Assembly (NCBI RefSeq): GCF_000374165.1
Contig: NZ_KB893705.1
Location: forward strand, 62,001 to 126,000
Length of the DNA stretch: 64,000 nt
Direction: 5' to 3'
From: Parafrankia elaeagni
GTDB lineage: Bacteria; Actinomycetota; Actinomycetes; Frankiales; Frankiaceae
Shown: positions 29,082 to 38,343 of the stretch, piece by piece
Layout: each line of letters starts with the position of its first letter
Position numbering within the stretch: position 1 is the stretch's first letter
Notes under the pieces: generated by a model
The model's input: only the letters and a program-made list of their open reading frames with translations
Told to the model about the DNA's origin: nothing
Databases searched by the model: none
Translations under genes and position numbers: made by a program

Positions 29082-30329
29082 CTACCGGTGCCGGCCGTGC
29101 CGCTCCCGGTCGGCATACAGCTGTCGCTGCTCCTTGTGGATGCGCTTCCATCGCGCCCGCTGGCCGGCGGCCAGCCGGGCGTCCTCCCTGGTCTGCATCC
29201 AGTGGCTCTCCCGCTGCAGCTTCCGGTAACTTGCCAGCCGCCGTTCGGGCAGCGTGCCGTTCTCGACCGCGGCCAGTACGGCGCACCCGGGTTCGGTGCG
29301 ATGCTCGCAGTCGGTGAACCGGCAGGTCGCCGCGAGGTCGACGATCTCGGTGAACGCCGTGTCCACCCCGTCACCGGACCCCCACAGCCCGATGCCGCGG
29401 ACGCCGGGCGTGTCGATCAGCACACCCCCGGACGGCAGCGGGATGAGTTCCCGCCGGACGGTGGTGTGCCTGCCCTTCCCGTCGCTGCCGCGAACGGCCC
29501 CGACCGCGAGCCGGTCGGCTCCGGCCAGGGTGTTGGCGAGGGTGGACTTGCCCACCCCGGACGGCCCGACGAGTACGGCGGTCCGTCCGCCCGGTGACGG
29601 GCCGGCCAGCTCGTCACACAGCTCGTCCAGGCCGCGGCCGTCCTGGGTACTGACGGTGCGGACGCCGACGCCCGGGGCGAGCGCCGCCAGCGCGGTGTGC
29701 CAGAACGGATCCGGCCCGGCGGTGGGGTGTCCCGCTGGTGCGAGGTCGGCCTTGGTCAGGACGATCAGCGGGCTGGCTCCGCTCTCCCACGCCAGCGCGA
29801 TCAGCCGTTCCAGGCGGGCCGGCCGTAGCGGTTCGGTGAGTGCGGCAACGACCAGCACGAGGTCGACGTTCGCGGCGAGGACCTGCCCCGTGGAGCGGCG
29901 TGACGCGGTGGATCGGACGAGTGCACTGCGTCGGGGGAGCACCTCCATGACCATCGGCTCGGCCGGGCGGGTGACGGCGTCGGGCGCCGCCGCGCCCGGG
30001 GCTGGGGCCGTTTCCAGGAGGGTGGCCGAACCCACGGCGACCCAGTCGCCGGTGCAGGGGGAGCTGACCGGGTCGGCCGGGATCGCCCGATCGATCTCGG
30101 CGAAGCGCGGGCCGTGCTCGGTGATCAGCTCGCAGCGGCCCCGGTCACGTCGGACCACCCGGGCCGGCGAGAGCCCGGCCTGGCGCCGCGGCGCGAAGGC
30201 GGCCTCGTCGGCAGTGGTCCAGCCGTGATGGCCGAGCGTCGCGGGTATCTCCGGCGCGCCTGGGCGGGCCGGTGCAGCGGACGGCGATGTCGTTGGGGGA
30301 GAAGACGGTTCTGGGCGGTGAGAAGACAC
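29082..30329 (-). CDS. rsgA: Ribosome small subunit-dependent GTPase A
   Basis: RsgA is a circularly permuted GTPase that checks 30S subunit maturation. An OB-fold region (to about residue 130) precedes VLTKADL (G4), VGPSGVGKSTLAN (G1/Walker A) and DTPGVRGIGLWG (G3), the permuted G4-G1-G3 order diagnostic of the family. A zinc knuckle CRFTDCEHRTEPGC follows near residue 350. The GTG start at 30329 adds a disordered Pro-Ser leader; a later start before ATLGHHGW is possible. It faces prcA. Confidence 0.92.
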   Translation of the reverse strand: MSSHRPEPSSPPTTSPSAAPARPGAPEIPATLGHHGWTTADEAAFAPRRQAGLSPARVVRRDRGRCELITEHGPRFAEIDRAIPADPVSSPCTGDWVAVGSATLLETAPAPGAAAPDAVTRPAEPMVMEVLPRRSALVRSTASRRSTGQVLAANVDLVLVVAALTEPLRPARLERLIALAWESGASPLIVLTKADLAPAGHPTAGPDPFWHTALAALAPGVGVRTVSTQDGRGLDELCDELAGPSPGGRTAVLVGPSGVGKSTLANTLAGADRLAVGAVRGSDGKGRHTTVRRELIPLPSGGVLIDTPGVRGIGLWGSGDGVDTAFTEIVDLAATCRFTDCEHRTEPGCAVLAAVENGTLPERRLASYRKLQRESHWMQTREDARLAAGQRARWKRIHKEQRQLYADRERHGRHR

Positions 30330-30435
30330 TGGGAGACCCTCGGTTCGGGGCCTCCTGGGACCTCTCCACCCGTGGAGCCAGCGCCGCGGGGCCGTACCGG
30401 GATGGTGGCGGCGGGCGGGTGAAGGGGCGGTGAGG

Positions 30436-30501
30436 TCAGGCGGAGGCCCTGCTGGTGGGACGGAACGAGTCAGCGGGAACAGGCACAGTCCGCGTGGCCA
30501 T
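30436..30501 (-). CDS. Possible 21-residue peptide upstream of rsgA
   Basis: A frame of 21 codons starts at ATG 30501, with AGGAGAGG 5 bases upstream, and ends 106 bases before the rsgA start. The predicted peptide is short, with Thr, Pro, Arg and Ser and no recognised motif. The ribosome binding site is better than that of rsgA, which suggests a leader peptide or small protein. The length is too short to rule out chance. Confidence 0.25.
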   Translation of the reverse strand: MATRTVPVPADSFRPTSRASA

Positions 30502-30760
30502 GGCCACCTCTCCTGGTTGTCGTCTCAGACGTTGGTCGATGTTTCCGTCTGCCGCGGGGGCCGCCGCCGGAACCTGGTGGTCCGTGGGCGTGGGCTGATC
30601 CGGTGCGACGGGGCGGGACGCTACCGCCGCGCCCCGCCCCGGCCAACCGGTTTTCCGGGCCGGGCCGGGTCGGGCCGGGTCGGGCTCAGCCGGGTCGGGT
30701 CGGGCCCGCAGATCGGTCGCCGCCTGGTCGCGACGGCCGCTGGTGGGTCAGCCCCGGCAC

Positions 30761-30800
30761 CGGTCGTTCAGCGTGCGTGCCGGTCGTTCAGCGTGCGTGC
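30761..30800. repeat. 20-bp perfect tandem duplication
   Basis: CGGTCGTTCAGCGTGCGTGC occurs twice in direct succession, followed by a partial third copy, just downstream of the dienelactone hydrolase stop. Confidence 0.9.
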
Positions 30801-30826
30801 CGGTCGGCCAGCGGGTACGCCGCCGG

Positions 30827-31582
30827 TCAGGATGGGCGCAGGCGCTCGTCCAGGAAGGCCAGGGTGCGCTTCCAGGCGTCGTCGGCGGCTTCCTGGCGGT
30901 AGATGGCGGGCCGGTCGTGGCTGTGGAAGGCATGGCCGGCTCCGGGGTAGCTGATGAGCTCGGTCAGCTGGCCCGAACGGGCGGCGGCGGCCCGCAGACT
31001 GTCGATGTCCGCCAGCGAGATCATGGTGTCCTCCTCGCCGTACAGTCCGAGCCAGGGGCTCCGCAGCGAAGGCGCGACGTCGAGGAGCGGGGGCACCCCG
31101 GGCCAGGTCGCGGAGCTGACCGATCCGCCGTAGAACGACACTGCTGCGGCCAGCGGGTGGCGGGTGGCCGTGACCAGCGCGACCGTCCCGCCCATGCAGA
31201 AGCCGATGACGGCGGTCTGCCCCGGGCCGATGCCGGCGTCGGCCAGGTGGCCGAGGCTGTCGTCGACATCGGCGTGGATGCCCGGGCCGGTCAGGGTGCC
31301 CATCCGGGGGATGGCGCTGGCCCAGGAGTCGCTCGGGTCGACTTCGGCGATGCCGTCACGGTGGTACAGGTGCGGGGCGATCGCGAGGTAGCCCGCGTCG
31401 GCCAGGGCCTCACTGACGGAGAGCAGGTAGGGAGTGATCCCGCGGGCGTCCTGGACGACCACGACGCCGCCGCGGGGCGGGTCGTCGGCGGCGGGGGCGA
31501 TCACCGTCGCCGGGGTGCGGTCCCTGGCCGACACCTCGGTGCGCAGGTGGCGGGAGTGCTTCTCGTTGGCCTCTGCTGTCAT
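30827..31582 (-). CDS. Dienelactone hydrolase family protein
   Basis: An alpha/beta hydrolase with nucleophile elbow GFCMGG (Cys rather than Ser, as in dienelactone hydrolase) and acid in YGEEDTMI. The histidine lies in YPGAGHAFHS. Such enzymes hydrolyse lactones in aromatic compound breakdown or related esters, and the substrate here is unknown. The ATG at 31582 is chosen because GGAAGGA lies 8 bases upstream; an ATG at 31591 overlaps that site. The 251-residue length is usual. No catabolic genes are adjacent. Confidence 0.88.
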   Translation of the reverse strand: MTAEANEKHSRHLRTEVSARDRTPATVIAPAADDPPRGGVVVVQDARGITPYLLSVSEALADAGYLAIAPHLYHRDGIAEVDPSDSWASAIPRMGTLTGPGIHADVDDSLGHLADAGIGPGQTAVIGFCMGGTVALVTATRHPLAAAVSFYGGSVSSATWPGVPPLLDVAPSLRSPWLGLYGEEDTMISLADIDSLRAAAARSGQLTELISYPGAGHAFHSHDRPAIYRQEAADDAWKRTLAFLDERLRPS

Positions 31583-31960
31583 GACGGCCATCCTTCCCCC
31601 GCGCAGGGGAACGCATCACCATCCGGGCGAATGTTCGCGTGCCGACCTGTCACCGGGCTCTCCGGGCCGGTCCGGGCGATGCCCGGGCGTCGCCTTCCTG
31701 GCACGTCCGGGCCGCTTCAGCGGGACGGGTGGCCCGGTCCACCGTCCTGTTCACCCGGGTGCCGACGCCGTCGGGGGTGATGCGGGCGATAGGCGCGGAC
31801 GGGTGGTCTCACCTGGACACGCCGCCGTCGGGTCCCCAGCCGGCGGTGGTGCCCCGACCTGCGCGACGCTGGGTGGCGGTCGCCATGTGTCTTCAGGTGG
31901 CGACACTCCGTGGCGACCGGGTGGGGATCGTGATCGGGGGCCAGTCGTAGGGGAGGGCCG
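31583..31960. other. Divergent region between hydrolase and membrane protein genes
   Basis: No gene is supported. The only clear signal is GGGGAGGG just before the membrane protein ATG. Confidence 0.4.
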
Positions 31961-33241
31961 ATGATGCTGACGGCGGAGCGCGGGCGATGGCCACGCCGGC
32001 GAACGAATGGCGGCGGAGGCGGCGCGGGGAGAGACGGCTCCGGCGCCGTCGGGAGTGGGCCCTCCGCGGGCCCCCTGCCGGCCCCGGACGGGTCGTCGGG
32101 CCTGGGCGGGGGATCGGGGCCGGGCGCAGGATCGCGCATCCCGCGGCAGGTGATCGCGGCCCGTCAGGCGGGAGTCATCGCCGTCGGGATGGCGGTCCTG
32201 CTCGGGCTGGTCGTCTGCCTCTACGGCTCGACGGTCACCTCGGTGCGCCCCCGCGGGCTGCCGGTCGTCGTCGCCGGCCCCGCGGAGCCGGCCAAAGCCT
32301 TCGCCGCCGAGGTCGAGCGGATATCGCCCGGAGCGATGGACATCGGCGTCGTCGCGGACATCGCGGCGGCCGACCGTGCGCTGAAGGACCGCGAGGCCTA
32401 CGCGGCCTTCGTCTTCACCGACGACGGTCTGTCCCTGCGGCTGGCCTCCGCGGCCAGCCCCGCCGTCGCCGAGGCGCTGGTCCGCGGGATGGCGATGACC
32501 TACCCCGACGTGCGCATCCCGGTCGTCGACGTCGTCCCCAACGTGGTGGCGGACCGCCAGGGCGGCGGGGTGTCGGCGGGTTACCTGCCGCTGGTGCTGA
32601 TCGCCACGGCAGCCGGTGTGCTGCTGGCGCGCCGGGTGCGGTCGATCCAGGAACGCCTCGTCGGTCTGTTCTGCTTCATGGTCGCCGGCGGCGTCGCCGG
32701 CACGGTGGCGTTGAGCGGCGGGCTCGACGTGCTGCCCGACAACGCTCTGCGGTGCATGGTCGTGCTCGCGGTGGTGACCGCGGCGGTGACGGCGCCGGTC
32801 CTGGGGCTGGGCGCCGTGGCCGGTGCGCGCGGCCTGGTGGCCGCGGTCGCCGTCGCCGTGCTGGGTGCGGCGTTCTCCGGGGCGTCGTCCGCGCCGGAGA
32901 TGCTGCCGACGCCGTGGGGCGGCCTCGGCCAGCTGCTGCCGCCCGGGGCGGGGGTGACCCTGACGCGGTCCACCCTGTACTTCGACGGGGCCGGTGGTGG
33001 CCGTGCTGCCGCGGTGCTGGCGATCTGGGCGGTCGCCGGGATCGCGTTGCTGATCACCGGTCGGGGTCGCAGCCGCCCGGTGGCCGTGGCCGTACCCGCT
33101 CAGCAGGCCGCGGCCGTGGGTGATTCCGGTGTCGCGGAGACGGGGGTGCCGCCCCATAGCGGGCGGATCGCACGCCCCCGAGAGGGTGGACTCGAGATCA
33201 GCCCTGGCGTCTCGCCACGCGAGGAGGGCTTCCGAGCATAG
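31961..33241 (+). CDS. Integral membrane protein, ABC-2 permease / YhgE-like, upstream of pafA
   Basis: About 60 Gly, Ser and Arg-rich residues precede a membrane helix (roughly 68-90). Next come an external domain of about 110 residues and a group of five or so helices to residue 365. This topology, with [24 protein letters not shown] in the external part, resembles ABC-2/SNG1-type permeases. No ATPase partner is adjacent. GGGGAGGG before ATG 31961 gives a good ribosome binding site; a second ATG follows immediately. Its TAG stop is part of the probable -10 box of pafA, 10 bases on. Function unknown. Confidence 0.7.
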   Translation: MMLTAERGRWPRRRTNGGGGGAGRDGSGAVGSGPSAGPLPAPDGSSGLGGGSGPGAGSRIPRQVIAARQAGVIAVGMAVLLGLVVCLYGSTVTSVRPRGLPVVVAGPAEPAKAFAAEVERISPGAMDIGVVADIAAADRALKDREAYAAFVFTDDGLSLRLASAASPAVAEALVRGMAMTYPDVRIPVVDVVPNVVADRQGGGVSAGYLPLVLIATAAGVLLARRVRSIQERLVGLFCFMVAGGVAGTVALSGGLDVLPDNALRCMVVLAVVTAAVTAPVLGLGAVAGARGLVAAVAVAVLGAAFSGASSAPEMLPTPWGGLGQLLPPGAGVTLTRSTLYFDGAGGGRAAAVLAIWAVAGIALLITGRGRSRPVAVAVPAQQAAAVGDSGVAETGVPPHSGRIARPREGGLEISPGVSPREEGFRA

Positions 33242-33244
33242 GGT
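33239..33244 (+). promoter_or_regulatory. -10 hexamer TAGGGT for leaderless pafA, overlapping the upstream stop
   Basis: TAGGGT ends 7 bases before the pafA GTG. Its first three bases are the TAG stop of the membrane protein gene. Confidence 0.5.
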
Positions 33245-33251
33245 CGGTCTC

Positions 33252-34610
33252 GTGGATCGCCGCATTTTCGGCCTGGAAAACGAGTACGGCGTCACCTGCG
33301 TGTTCCGGGGGCAGCGGCGGCTGTCACCGGACGAGGTGGCTCGGTACCTGTTTCGGCGTGTCGTGTCCTGGGGGCGTAGCAGCAACGTCTTCCTGAAGAA
33401 CGGCGCGCGCCTCTACCTGGACGTCGGGAGCCATCCGGAGTACGCGACGCCGGAGTGCGATTCGGTTCCCGACCTGGTGACGCACGACAAGGCGGGCGAG
33501 CGCATCCTTGAGGGTCTGCTCGTCGAGGCCGAGCGCAGGCTTCGGGAAGAGGGCATCGCGGGCGACATCCACCTGTTCAAGAACAACACGGACTCGGCCG
33601 GGAACAGCTACGGCTGCCACGAGAACTACCTCGTGGGCCGGCACGGCGAGTTCAGCCGGCTGGCGGACGTGCTGGTGCCGTTCCTGGTCAGCCGCCAGAT
33701 CCTGTGCGGCGCGGGGAAGGTGCTGCAGACCCCGCGCGGAGCGGTCTACTGCATCTCCCAGCGTGCCGAGCACATCTGGGAGTCGGTGTCGTCGGCGACG
33801 ACCCGGTCGCGGCCGATCATCAACACGCGGGACGAGCCGCACGCCGACGCCGAGCGTTTCCGGCGTCTGCACGTCATCGTCGGTGACTCGAACATGAGCG
33901 AGACGACGATGCTGCTCAAGCTGGGCTCGACCGACCTCGTGCTGCGCATGATCGAAGCTGGTGTGGTGCTGCGGGACATGTCGCTGGAGAACCCGATCCG
34001 GGCCATCCGCGAGGTCTCCCACGACATGACCTGCCAGCGTCGCATCAAGCTCGCGAACGGCCGGGAGGTGAGCGCGCTGGACATCCAGCGCGAGTACTAC
34101 ACGAAGGCCGTCGAGTTCGTGGATCGGCGCGGCGGGGACGCGGTGGCGAAGCGGGTCCTCGACCTGTGGGGCCGCACACTGCTGGCGATCGAGACCGAGG
34201 ATCTGGAACTGGTCGCGCGGGAGATCGACTGGGTCACCAAGTACGTGCTGATCGACCGGTTCCGGCATCGCCACGGGCTGTCGCTGGCGTCGCCGCGGGT
34301 GGCCGAGCTCGACCTGAAGTACCACGACATCCACCGCGACCGTGGCCTGTACTACCGGATGGAACGCGCCGGTCTGGTCGAGCGGGTGTCGCGCGACCTC
34401 GACATCTTCGAGGCCAAGTCACTGCCGCCGCAGACCACCCGGGCGCGGCTGCGTGGGGAGTTCATCAAGCGGGCGCAGGAGAAGCGGCGAGACTTCACCG
34501 TGGACTGGGTCCACCTGAAGCTCAACGACCAGGCGCAGCGCACCGTTCTGTGCAAGGACCCGTTCCGCTCGGTCGACGACCGTGTCGACAAGCTGATCGC
34601 GAGCATGTAG
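33252..34610 (+). CDS. pafA: Pup-protein ligase
   Basis: PafA activates the C-terminal Glu of Pup with ATP and joins it to substrate lysines. [16 protein letters not shown] begins the glutamine-synthetase-like fold with a metal-binding Glu. [18 protein letters not shown] holds the catalytic Asp, and [20 protein letters not shown] and [19 protein letters not shown] are family motifs. The Dop-specific loop is absent. The product is 452 residues, the usual size. The GTG start is fixed by homology and a TAGGGT box 7 bases upstream. An FKBP lipoprotein, then pafB and pafC follow. Confidence 0.96.
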   Translation: MDRRIFGLENEYGVTCVFRGQRRLSPDEVARYLFRRVVSWGRSSNVFLKNGARLYLDVGSHPEYATPECDSVPDLVTHDKAGERILEGLLVEAERRLREEGIAGDIHLFKNNTDSAGNSYGCHENYLVGRHGEFSRLADVLVPFLVSRQILCGAGKVLQTPRGAVYCISQRAEHIWESVSSATTRSRPIINTRDEPHADAERFRRLHVIVGDSNMSETTMLLKLGSTDLVLRMIEAGVVLRDMSLENPIRAIREVSHDMTCQRRIKLANGREVSALDIQREYYTKAVEFVDRRGGDAVAKRVLDLWGRTLLAIETEDLELVAREIDWVTKYVLIDRFRHRHGLSLASPRVAELDLKYHDIHRDRGLYYRMERAGLVERVSRDLDIFEAKSLPPQTTRARLRGEFIKRAQEKRRDFTVDWVHLKLNDQAQRTVLCKDPFRSVDDRVDKLIASM

Positions 34611-34677
34611 CGGCCCGTTCGCAGGAGCGCGGGACGGGACGCCCGTGTCCGGCGAACGGACGGTGCGTCATGTCGCC

Positions 34678-34715
34678 GGGGCGGTGTGGGGTGTCCGGGG
34701 CGGTGTGGGGTGTTC
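34678..34715. repeat. 19-bp tandem duplication in the pafA-FKBP gap
   Basis: GGGGCGGTGTGGGGTGTCC is followed by a copy differing at one base, then by GGGG. It is intergenic, so not constrained by a reading frame. Confidence 0.85.
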
Positions 34716-34861
34716 GGGGAGTGCGGCGGTGTCCCGGGCGATGCCCGCTATGTGGTCCTCTACAGTCGGTCTGCACTGGCTCGTCGAGAGCGTGACGCCG
34801 GCGTCGCGGCCGCGCCGGCCGTCGTGACGGCGTCGCGCGCAACCAGAGGATCTCAGTTTCC

Positions 34862-35551
34862 GTGACCTGTATCTCCCATGGTGTCACCGCCCGTCATCGT
34901 CGCCGGCTGGTCGGCCTGGTTCTGCCCGCCGTACTCCTGGTGCCGCTTGCCGCCTGCTCCTCGTCGGTCGCCCCCGACGGCACCGCCGCCGCGCCCGTGC
35001 CCAGCGCGGCGGCCCAGGCCTCGCAGGTCGGCACTCCGCCGGCGGTGCAGAACGCCACTGATCTCACCCGCAAGCCGATCGCCGCGGCGGGCAACGGCCT
35101 CGCGCCGCCGACGCTGGTCACCCAGGATCTGGTGACCGGCGACGGGGCCGAGGCGAGCGACACCAGCACCGTGACCATCCAGTACGTCGGCACGATCTGG
35201 AAGTCCGGCGAGCAGTTCGACGCCAGCTGGGACCGGGGCGCACCCGACTCGTTCCCCCTCCTGAACACCATCCCCGGCTTCGGCCAGGGCATCAGCGGGA
35301 TGAAGGAGGGCGGGCGCCGGCTGATCGTGATCCCGCCGGAGCTGGGTTACGGCCCAGAGGGCGGGCAGCCGCCGCTGATCCTCGCCGACGACTCGCTGGT
35401 GTTCGTCGTCGACCTGCTCGAAGTCGGCGGCGGCCAGAGTGACGACGGCCAGAGTGACGACGGCCAGAGTGACGACGGCCAGAGTGGCGGCGAGGCGGGC
35501 GGCGGTGACGGCGCCGCGGGGGGTGCGGAATCCCCTGCCGGATCGCTCTGA
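34862..35551 (+). CDS. FKBP-type peptidyl-prolyl isomerase, lipoprotein
   Basis: A signal peptide with hydrophobic core LVGLVLPAVLLVPLAAC ends in a lipobox (LAAC, Cys near residue 32), so the protein should be lipid-anchored outside the membrane. The FKBP domain (about residues 85-190) has VTIQYVGTIWKSGEQFDASW, GFGQGISGMKEGGRR and IPPELGYG. It catalyses proline isomerisation of exported proteins. The tail holds three copies of QSDDG encoded by a 15-base repeat. The GTG start at 34862 has only a weak upstream AGAGGA. Its position between pafA and pafBC is seen in other actinobacteria. Confidence 0.88.
   Translation: MTCISHGVTARHRRRLVGLVLPAVLLVPLAACSSSVAPDGTAAAPVPSAAAQASQVGTPPAVQNATDLTRKPIAAAGNGLAPPTLVTQDLVTGDGAEASDTSTVTIQYVGTIWKSGEQFDASWDRGAPDSFPLLNTIPGFGQGISGMKEGGRRLIVIPPELGYGPEGGQPPLILADDSLVFVVDLLEVGGGQSDDGQSDDGQSDDGQSGGEAGGGDGAAGGAESPAGSL
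35432..35488 (+). repeat. 15-bp in-frame tandem repeat in the FKBP tail
   Basis: GGCCAGAGTGACGAC occurs three times and then partially, encoding Gly-Gln-Ser-Asp-Asp units. Confidence 0.9.
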
Positions 35552-35612
35552 GTGCCTGCTTTCTGGCATCGCGGCAGGCGGGGCCGGTTACCGCGTTCAC
35601 GGCGAGTGCGGC

Positions 35613-35618
35613 TAGCCT
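35613..35618 (+). promoter_or_regulatory. -10 hexamer TAGCCT for leaderless pafB
   Basis: TAGCCT ends 8 bases before the pafB GTG, and no Shine-Dalgarno is present. Confidence 0.45.
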
Positions 35619-35626
35619 GATCCGAT

Positions 35627-36790
35627 GTGTCCCGCCGACGGCTGGAGCGTCTGCTCAACCTGACGATGTGCCTCATGGCCACATCGCGCTTCCTCACCGT
35701 GTCCCAGATCGGGGAGATGGTGGAAGGCTACGAGCCGGGGGAGTCCGAGGACTCCCAGGAGGCCTTCCGCCGGATGTTCGAACGGGACAAGCAGTACCTG
35801 CGTGAACTCGGCATCCCGGTCGAGGTCGGGTCGGATTCCGCGTTCAGTGACGAGCAGGGCTACCGGATCCCCCGGGGCGACTACGCCCTCGGAGAGATCG
35901 CGCTTGATCCGGACGAGTTCGCGGTGCTGGCACTGGCAGCCTCGCTGTGGTCCACCGAGACCCTGGCCGCGCCGGCGGCGAGCGCGCTGCGCAAGCTCGC
36001 CGCCGCCGGCGCGCCGGTGCGCCCGGTGGCGCTCGGCGGGCCGGATCCCCTTGTGGTCTCCTCCGGTACGGAGGGCTTCGACGGGTTCGAGCCCCGTGTC
36101 GACGCGACCGAGCCGGCGTTCGAGGCCGCGCTCGCCGCGGTGCAGGCGGGCCGCGAGGTCTGCTTCCCGTACCGCCGCCCCGGGCAGACCGAGGACACCG
36201 AACGGCACGTGCAGCCCTGGGGTGTGCTGTCGTGGCGTGGGCGCTGGTACCTGGTGGGCCATGACCTGCGCCGGGAGGCACCGCGGGTGTTCCGGCTGTC
36301 CCGGGTGACGGGTCCGGTACGGGAGGTCGGCCCCGCCGGGGCCTTCACCGTCCCGCCGGATGTCGACCTGCGGGCGATGATCTCCGCCACGGAGCCTGCC
36401 GAGGCCCGTGTGACGGCGGTGCTCTGGGTGCGGCGCGGCTGCGGGCACGCGCTGCGGCGGCGGGCCCGGTCGGTAGCCGACCCCGGCCGGTTCGGGTCGG
36501 CCGTTCCCGCCACCACGGCGTCCGCCACCACGGCGTCCGCCACCGCTCGCGGCCGGTCCGGTGACGGCGATCTGCTCGAGGTCGAGTTCTCCGATCTCGA
36601 GCGTTTCGCTCGCTGGGTTGTCGGCTATGGCCCCGACGTGACCGTGCTGGAGCCGTCCGACCTGCGCCGGGAGGTCGTCCGCAGGCTGCGGGCCACTGTC
36701 GCCGCGACGGCACCCGGGGCCACCGTCAGGTCGGGCCCGCCGGTGCCGGCGGGGCAGAGCGGCGCGCTGGCCGGGTCCGGGCCGCGATGA
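35627..36790 (+). CDS. pafB: WYL-domain transcriptional regulator PafB
   Basis: PafB pairs with PafC to activate the LexA-independent DNA damage response in mycobacteria. An N-terminal winged helix (RRLERLLNLTMCLMATSRFLT and the following helices) precedes a WYL domain. VQPWGVLSWRGRWYLVGHD contains the WYL-type W-Y-L signature, and a C-terminal WCX domain follows. A Thr-Ala repeat linker lies near residue 295. The GTG at 35627 follows a TAGCCT box and overlaps nothing. Its stop overlaps the pafC ATG by 4 bases, consistent with equal production. Confidence 0.92.
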   Translation: MSRRRLERLLNLTMCLMATSRFLTVSQIGEMVEGYEPGESEDSQEAFRRMFERDKQYLRELGIPVEVGSDSAFSDEQGYRIPRGDYALGEIALDPDEFAVLALAASLWSTETLAAPAASALRKLAAAGAPVRPVALGGPDPLVVSSGTEGFDGFEPRVDATEPAFEAALAAVQAGREVCFPYRRPGQTEDTERHVQPWGVLSWRGRWYLVGHDLRREAPRVFRLSRVTGPVREVGPAGAFTVPPDVDLRAMISATEPAEARVTAVLWVRRGCGHALRRRARSVADPGRFGSAVPATTASATTASATARGRSGDGDLLEVEFSDLERFARWVVGYGPDVTVLEPSDLRREVVRRLRATVAATAPGATVRSGPPVPAGQSGALAGSGPR

Positions 36791-37746
36791 GCGGGTCGGC
36801 GGACCGTCTCAGCCGGCTGCTGGCGCTGGTCCCGTGGCTGCGGGCGCACCCGGGGGTGTCCCTCGGGGCCGCCGCCGCCGAGTTCGGCCTCACCGTCCGG
36901 CAGCTGCGCGCCGACCTCGACCTGCTGTTCGTCTGCGGGCTGCCGGGAGGTGCGCCCGGCGACCTGATCGACGTGAGCTACTCCGGTGACCAGGTCACCG
37001 TCGTCGACCCGCAGACCCTCGACCGCCCGCTGCGGCTGACCGCGGACGAGGCCATGGCGCTGCTCGTCGCCGCCCGCGCGCTGACCGACATCCAGGGCCT
37101 GTCCGGTCGGGAGGCGCTGGACCGCGCGCTGCGCAAGGTCGAGGACGCCGTCGGCCACGAGTCGGCGCGGCACGTGCGGGTCGCCCTCGACGCTCACGAC
37201 GAGGTGCTGGCCGTGCTGCAGGGCGCCATCCGGGAGCGGCGGCGGGTGCGGTTGCGCTACCTGGTGTGGGCCCGGGACGAGATGACCGAGCGGGACGTCG
37301 ACCCGATGCGGGTGCTGGTCCGTGGCGGCTACTGGTACCTGGAGGGCTGGTGCCACCGGGCCGCGGCGGTGCGGCTCTTCCGCCTCGATCGGATCGACGG
37401 CCGGGACGGTGTGACGGTGCTGGACGTCGCCGCGCAGCCGCCACCGGACGCCACCCCCCGTGACACCGCCGAGGGGATCTACCAGCCGGGGCCGGACGAC
37501 ATTCCCGTCCGCCTCGACCTGGACCCGCTGGCCCGCTGGGTCGTCGACTACTACCCGGTGTCGGATGTGCGGGAGCTGCCCGACGGAGGGGTCTCCGTAC
37601 TCCTCCGGGTAGCCGACCTCGCGTGGCTGAACCGCCTGGTCCTGGGCCTGGGGCAGCTGGTGCGCAGGGTGGAGCCGGCCTCGGTGGCCGCGAGTGTCCA
37701 CGATCTGGCGGCCCGCGCGCTCGCCGGTTATCCCGAGAGCTCGTAA
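36787..37746 (+). CDS. pafC: WYL-domain transcriptional regulator PafC
   Basis: The partner of PafB, with its own helix-turn-helix (LVPWLRAHPGVSLGAAAAEF, VRQLRADLDLLFVCGL). Its WYL domain contains VLVRGGYWYLEGWCHRAAAVRLFRLDRI. The C-terminal WCX part includes ARWVVDYYPVSD. The ATG overlaps the pafB stop (ATGA). The length of 319 residues is typical. It is followed by a small membrane protein and the Tat genes, the common actinobacterial order. Confidence 0.92.
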   Translation: MSGSADRLSRLLALVPWLRAHPGVSLGAAAAEFGLTVRQLRADLDLLFVCGLPGGAPGDLIDVSYSGDQVTVVDPQTLDRPLRLTADEAMALLVAARALTDIQGLSGREALDRALRKVEDAVGHESARHVRVALDAHDEVLAVLQGAIRERRRVRLRYLVWARDEMTERDVDPMRVLVRGGYWYLEGWCHRAAAVRLFRLDRIDGRDGVTVLDVAAQPPPDATPRDTAEGIYQPGPDDIPVRLDLDPLARWVVDYYPVSDVRELPDGGVSVLLRVADLAWLNRLVLGLGQLVRRVEPASVAASVHDLAARALAGYPESS

Positions 37747-37756
37747 GGTGACCGGT

Positions 37757-37972
37757 GTGCCCCTGCTGCTCGTTCACCTCGTCCTGATCGTCGGTTCGCT
37801 CGGTGTGCTGGTGCTGTGCGCGCTGCGGCTGTGGGGGCAGGTCCGGGCGACGAAGACGGCCGCGCTCGAGCTGAAGGAGCGGGCAGCCGATCTCGCCACG
37901 AAGTCCGGGGAGCTGGCGGGGCGCATCGAGTCCGCGGAGGTGGCCACCCGGTTCGCCAGCCAGACCAGGTGA
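37757..37972 (+). CDS. Small single-span membrane protein between pafC and tatA
   Basis: The 71-residue protein has an N-terminal helix (about residues 2-24, VHLVLIVGSLGVLVLCALRL). A charged, probably coiled, region rich in Ala, Glu and Lys follows. It lies 10 bases after pafC. GTG 37757 has AAGGTGA upstream, while GTG 37748 would add three residues. I recognise no family. The layout resembles small anchored accessory proteins, but no function can be claimed. Confidence 0.6.
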   Translation: MPLLLVHLVLIVGSLGVLVLCALRLWGQVRATKTAALELKERAADLATKSGELAGRIESAEVATRFASQTR

Positions 37973-38343
37973 CCGGGTCCGGGTCGCGGCGTGTCGCCCG
38001 GCCCGCCGCACACCGCCATCAGCCGTGCCGCGGCCCGGCCCAGGCCGGCCCGGCTCTGCGGTGCCGGCACCCACGCTGTGCCGGGCCTGGCGCTGCAGTC
38101 GCTTCCCAGCCCCGGCAGGAGGAGCGCCGAGGGCTTCAAACCGTGCCCGGAATGTGTCCCGAGCAGCAGCGCTGCCGGCAGGGGCGGGGCATAGAAGCAC
38201 TGGTGACACGGGCCATCCCCGGCCCGTTCGCGAACACGTCACCTGTGGGATACCCGGCTACTGTCTATACCCTCCTAGGCTGGCCGACGTAGCATCGAGC
38301 CGCACGGTCTCCCGAACGGACCGGTAACTGGAGGACGCCTGCC
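37973..38343. other. Intergenic region upstream of tatA
   Basis: No gene is seen. Around 38260-38295 several TANNNT hexamers occur (for example in CTATACCCTCCTAGGCTGG), so a tatA promoter probably lies there, with a 5' leader of 50-80 bases. Confidence 0.4.

Larger units (their letters stand above)
30330..30826. other. Gene-poor region upstream of rsgA with short repeats
   Basis: It holds GC-rich simple repeats around 30650-30712, a 20-base tandem duplication at 30761-30800 and a short minus-strand frame with a good ribosome binding site (30436-30501). Nothing else looks coding. Confidence 0.5.

Noticed and set aside
31639-31950. A 103-codon plus-strand frame before the membrane protein gene
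   Set aside because: It has no start signal or motif and is consistent with chance in GC-rich intergenic DNA.
36070-36090. GGGTTCGAGCCCC as a tRNA T-arm
   Set aside because: It lies inside pafB coding sequence, and no acceptor, D or anticodon arms can be built around it.
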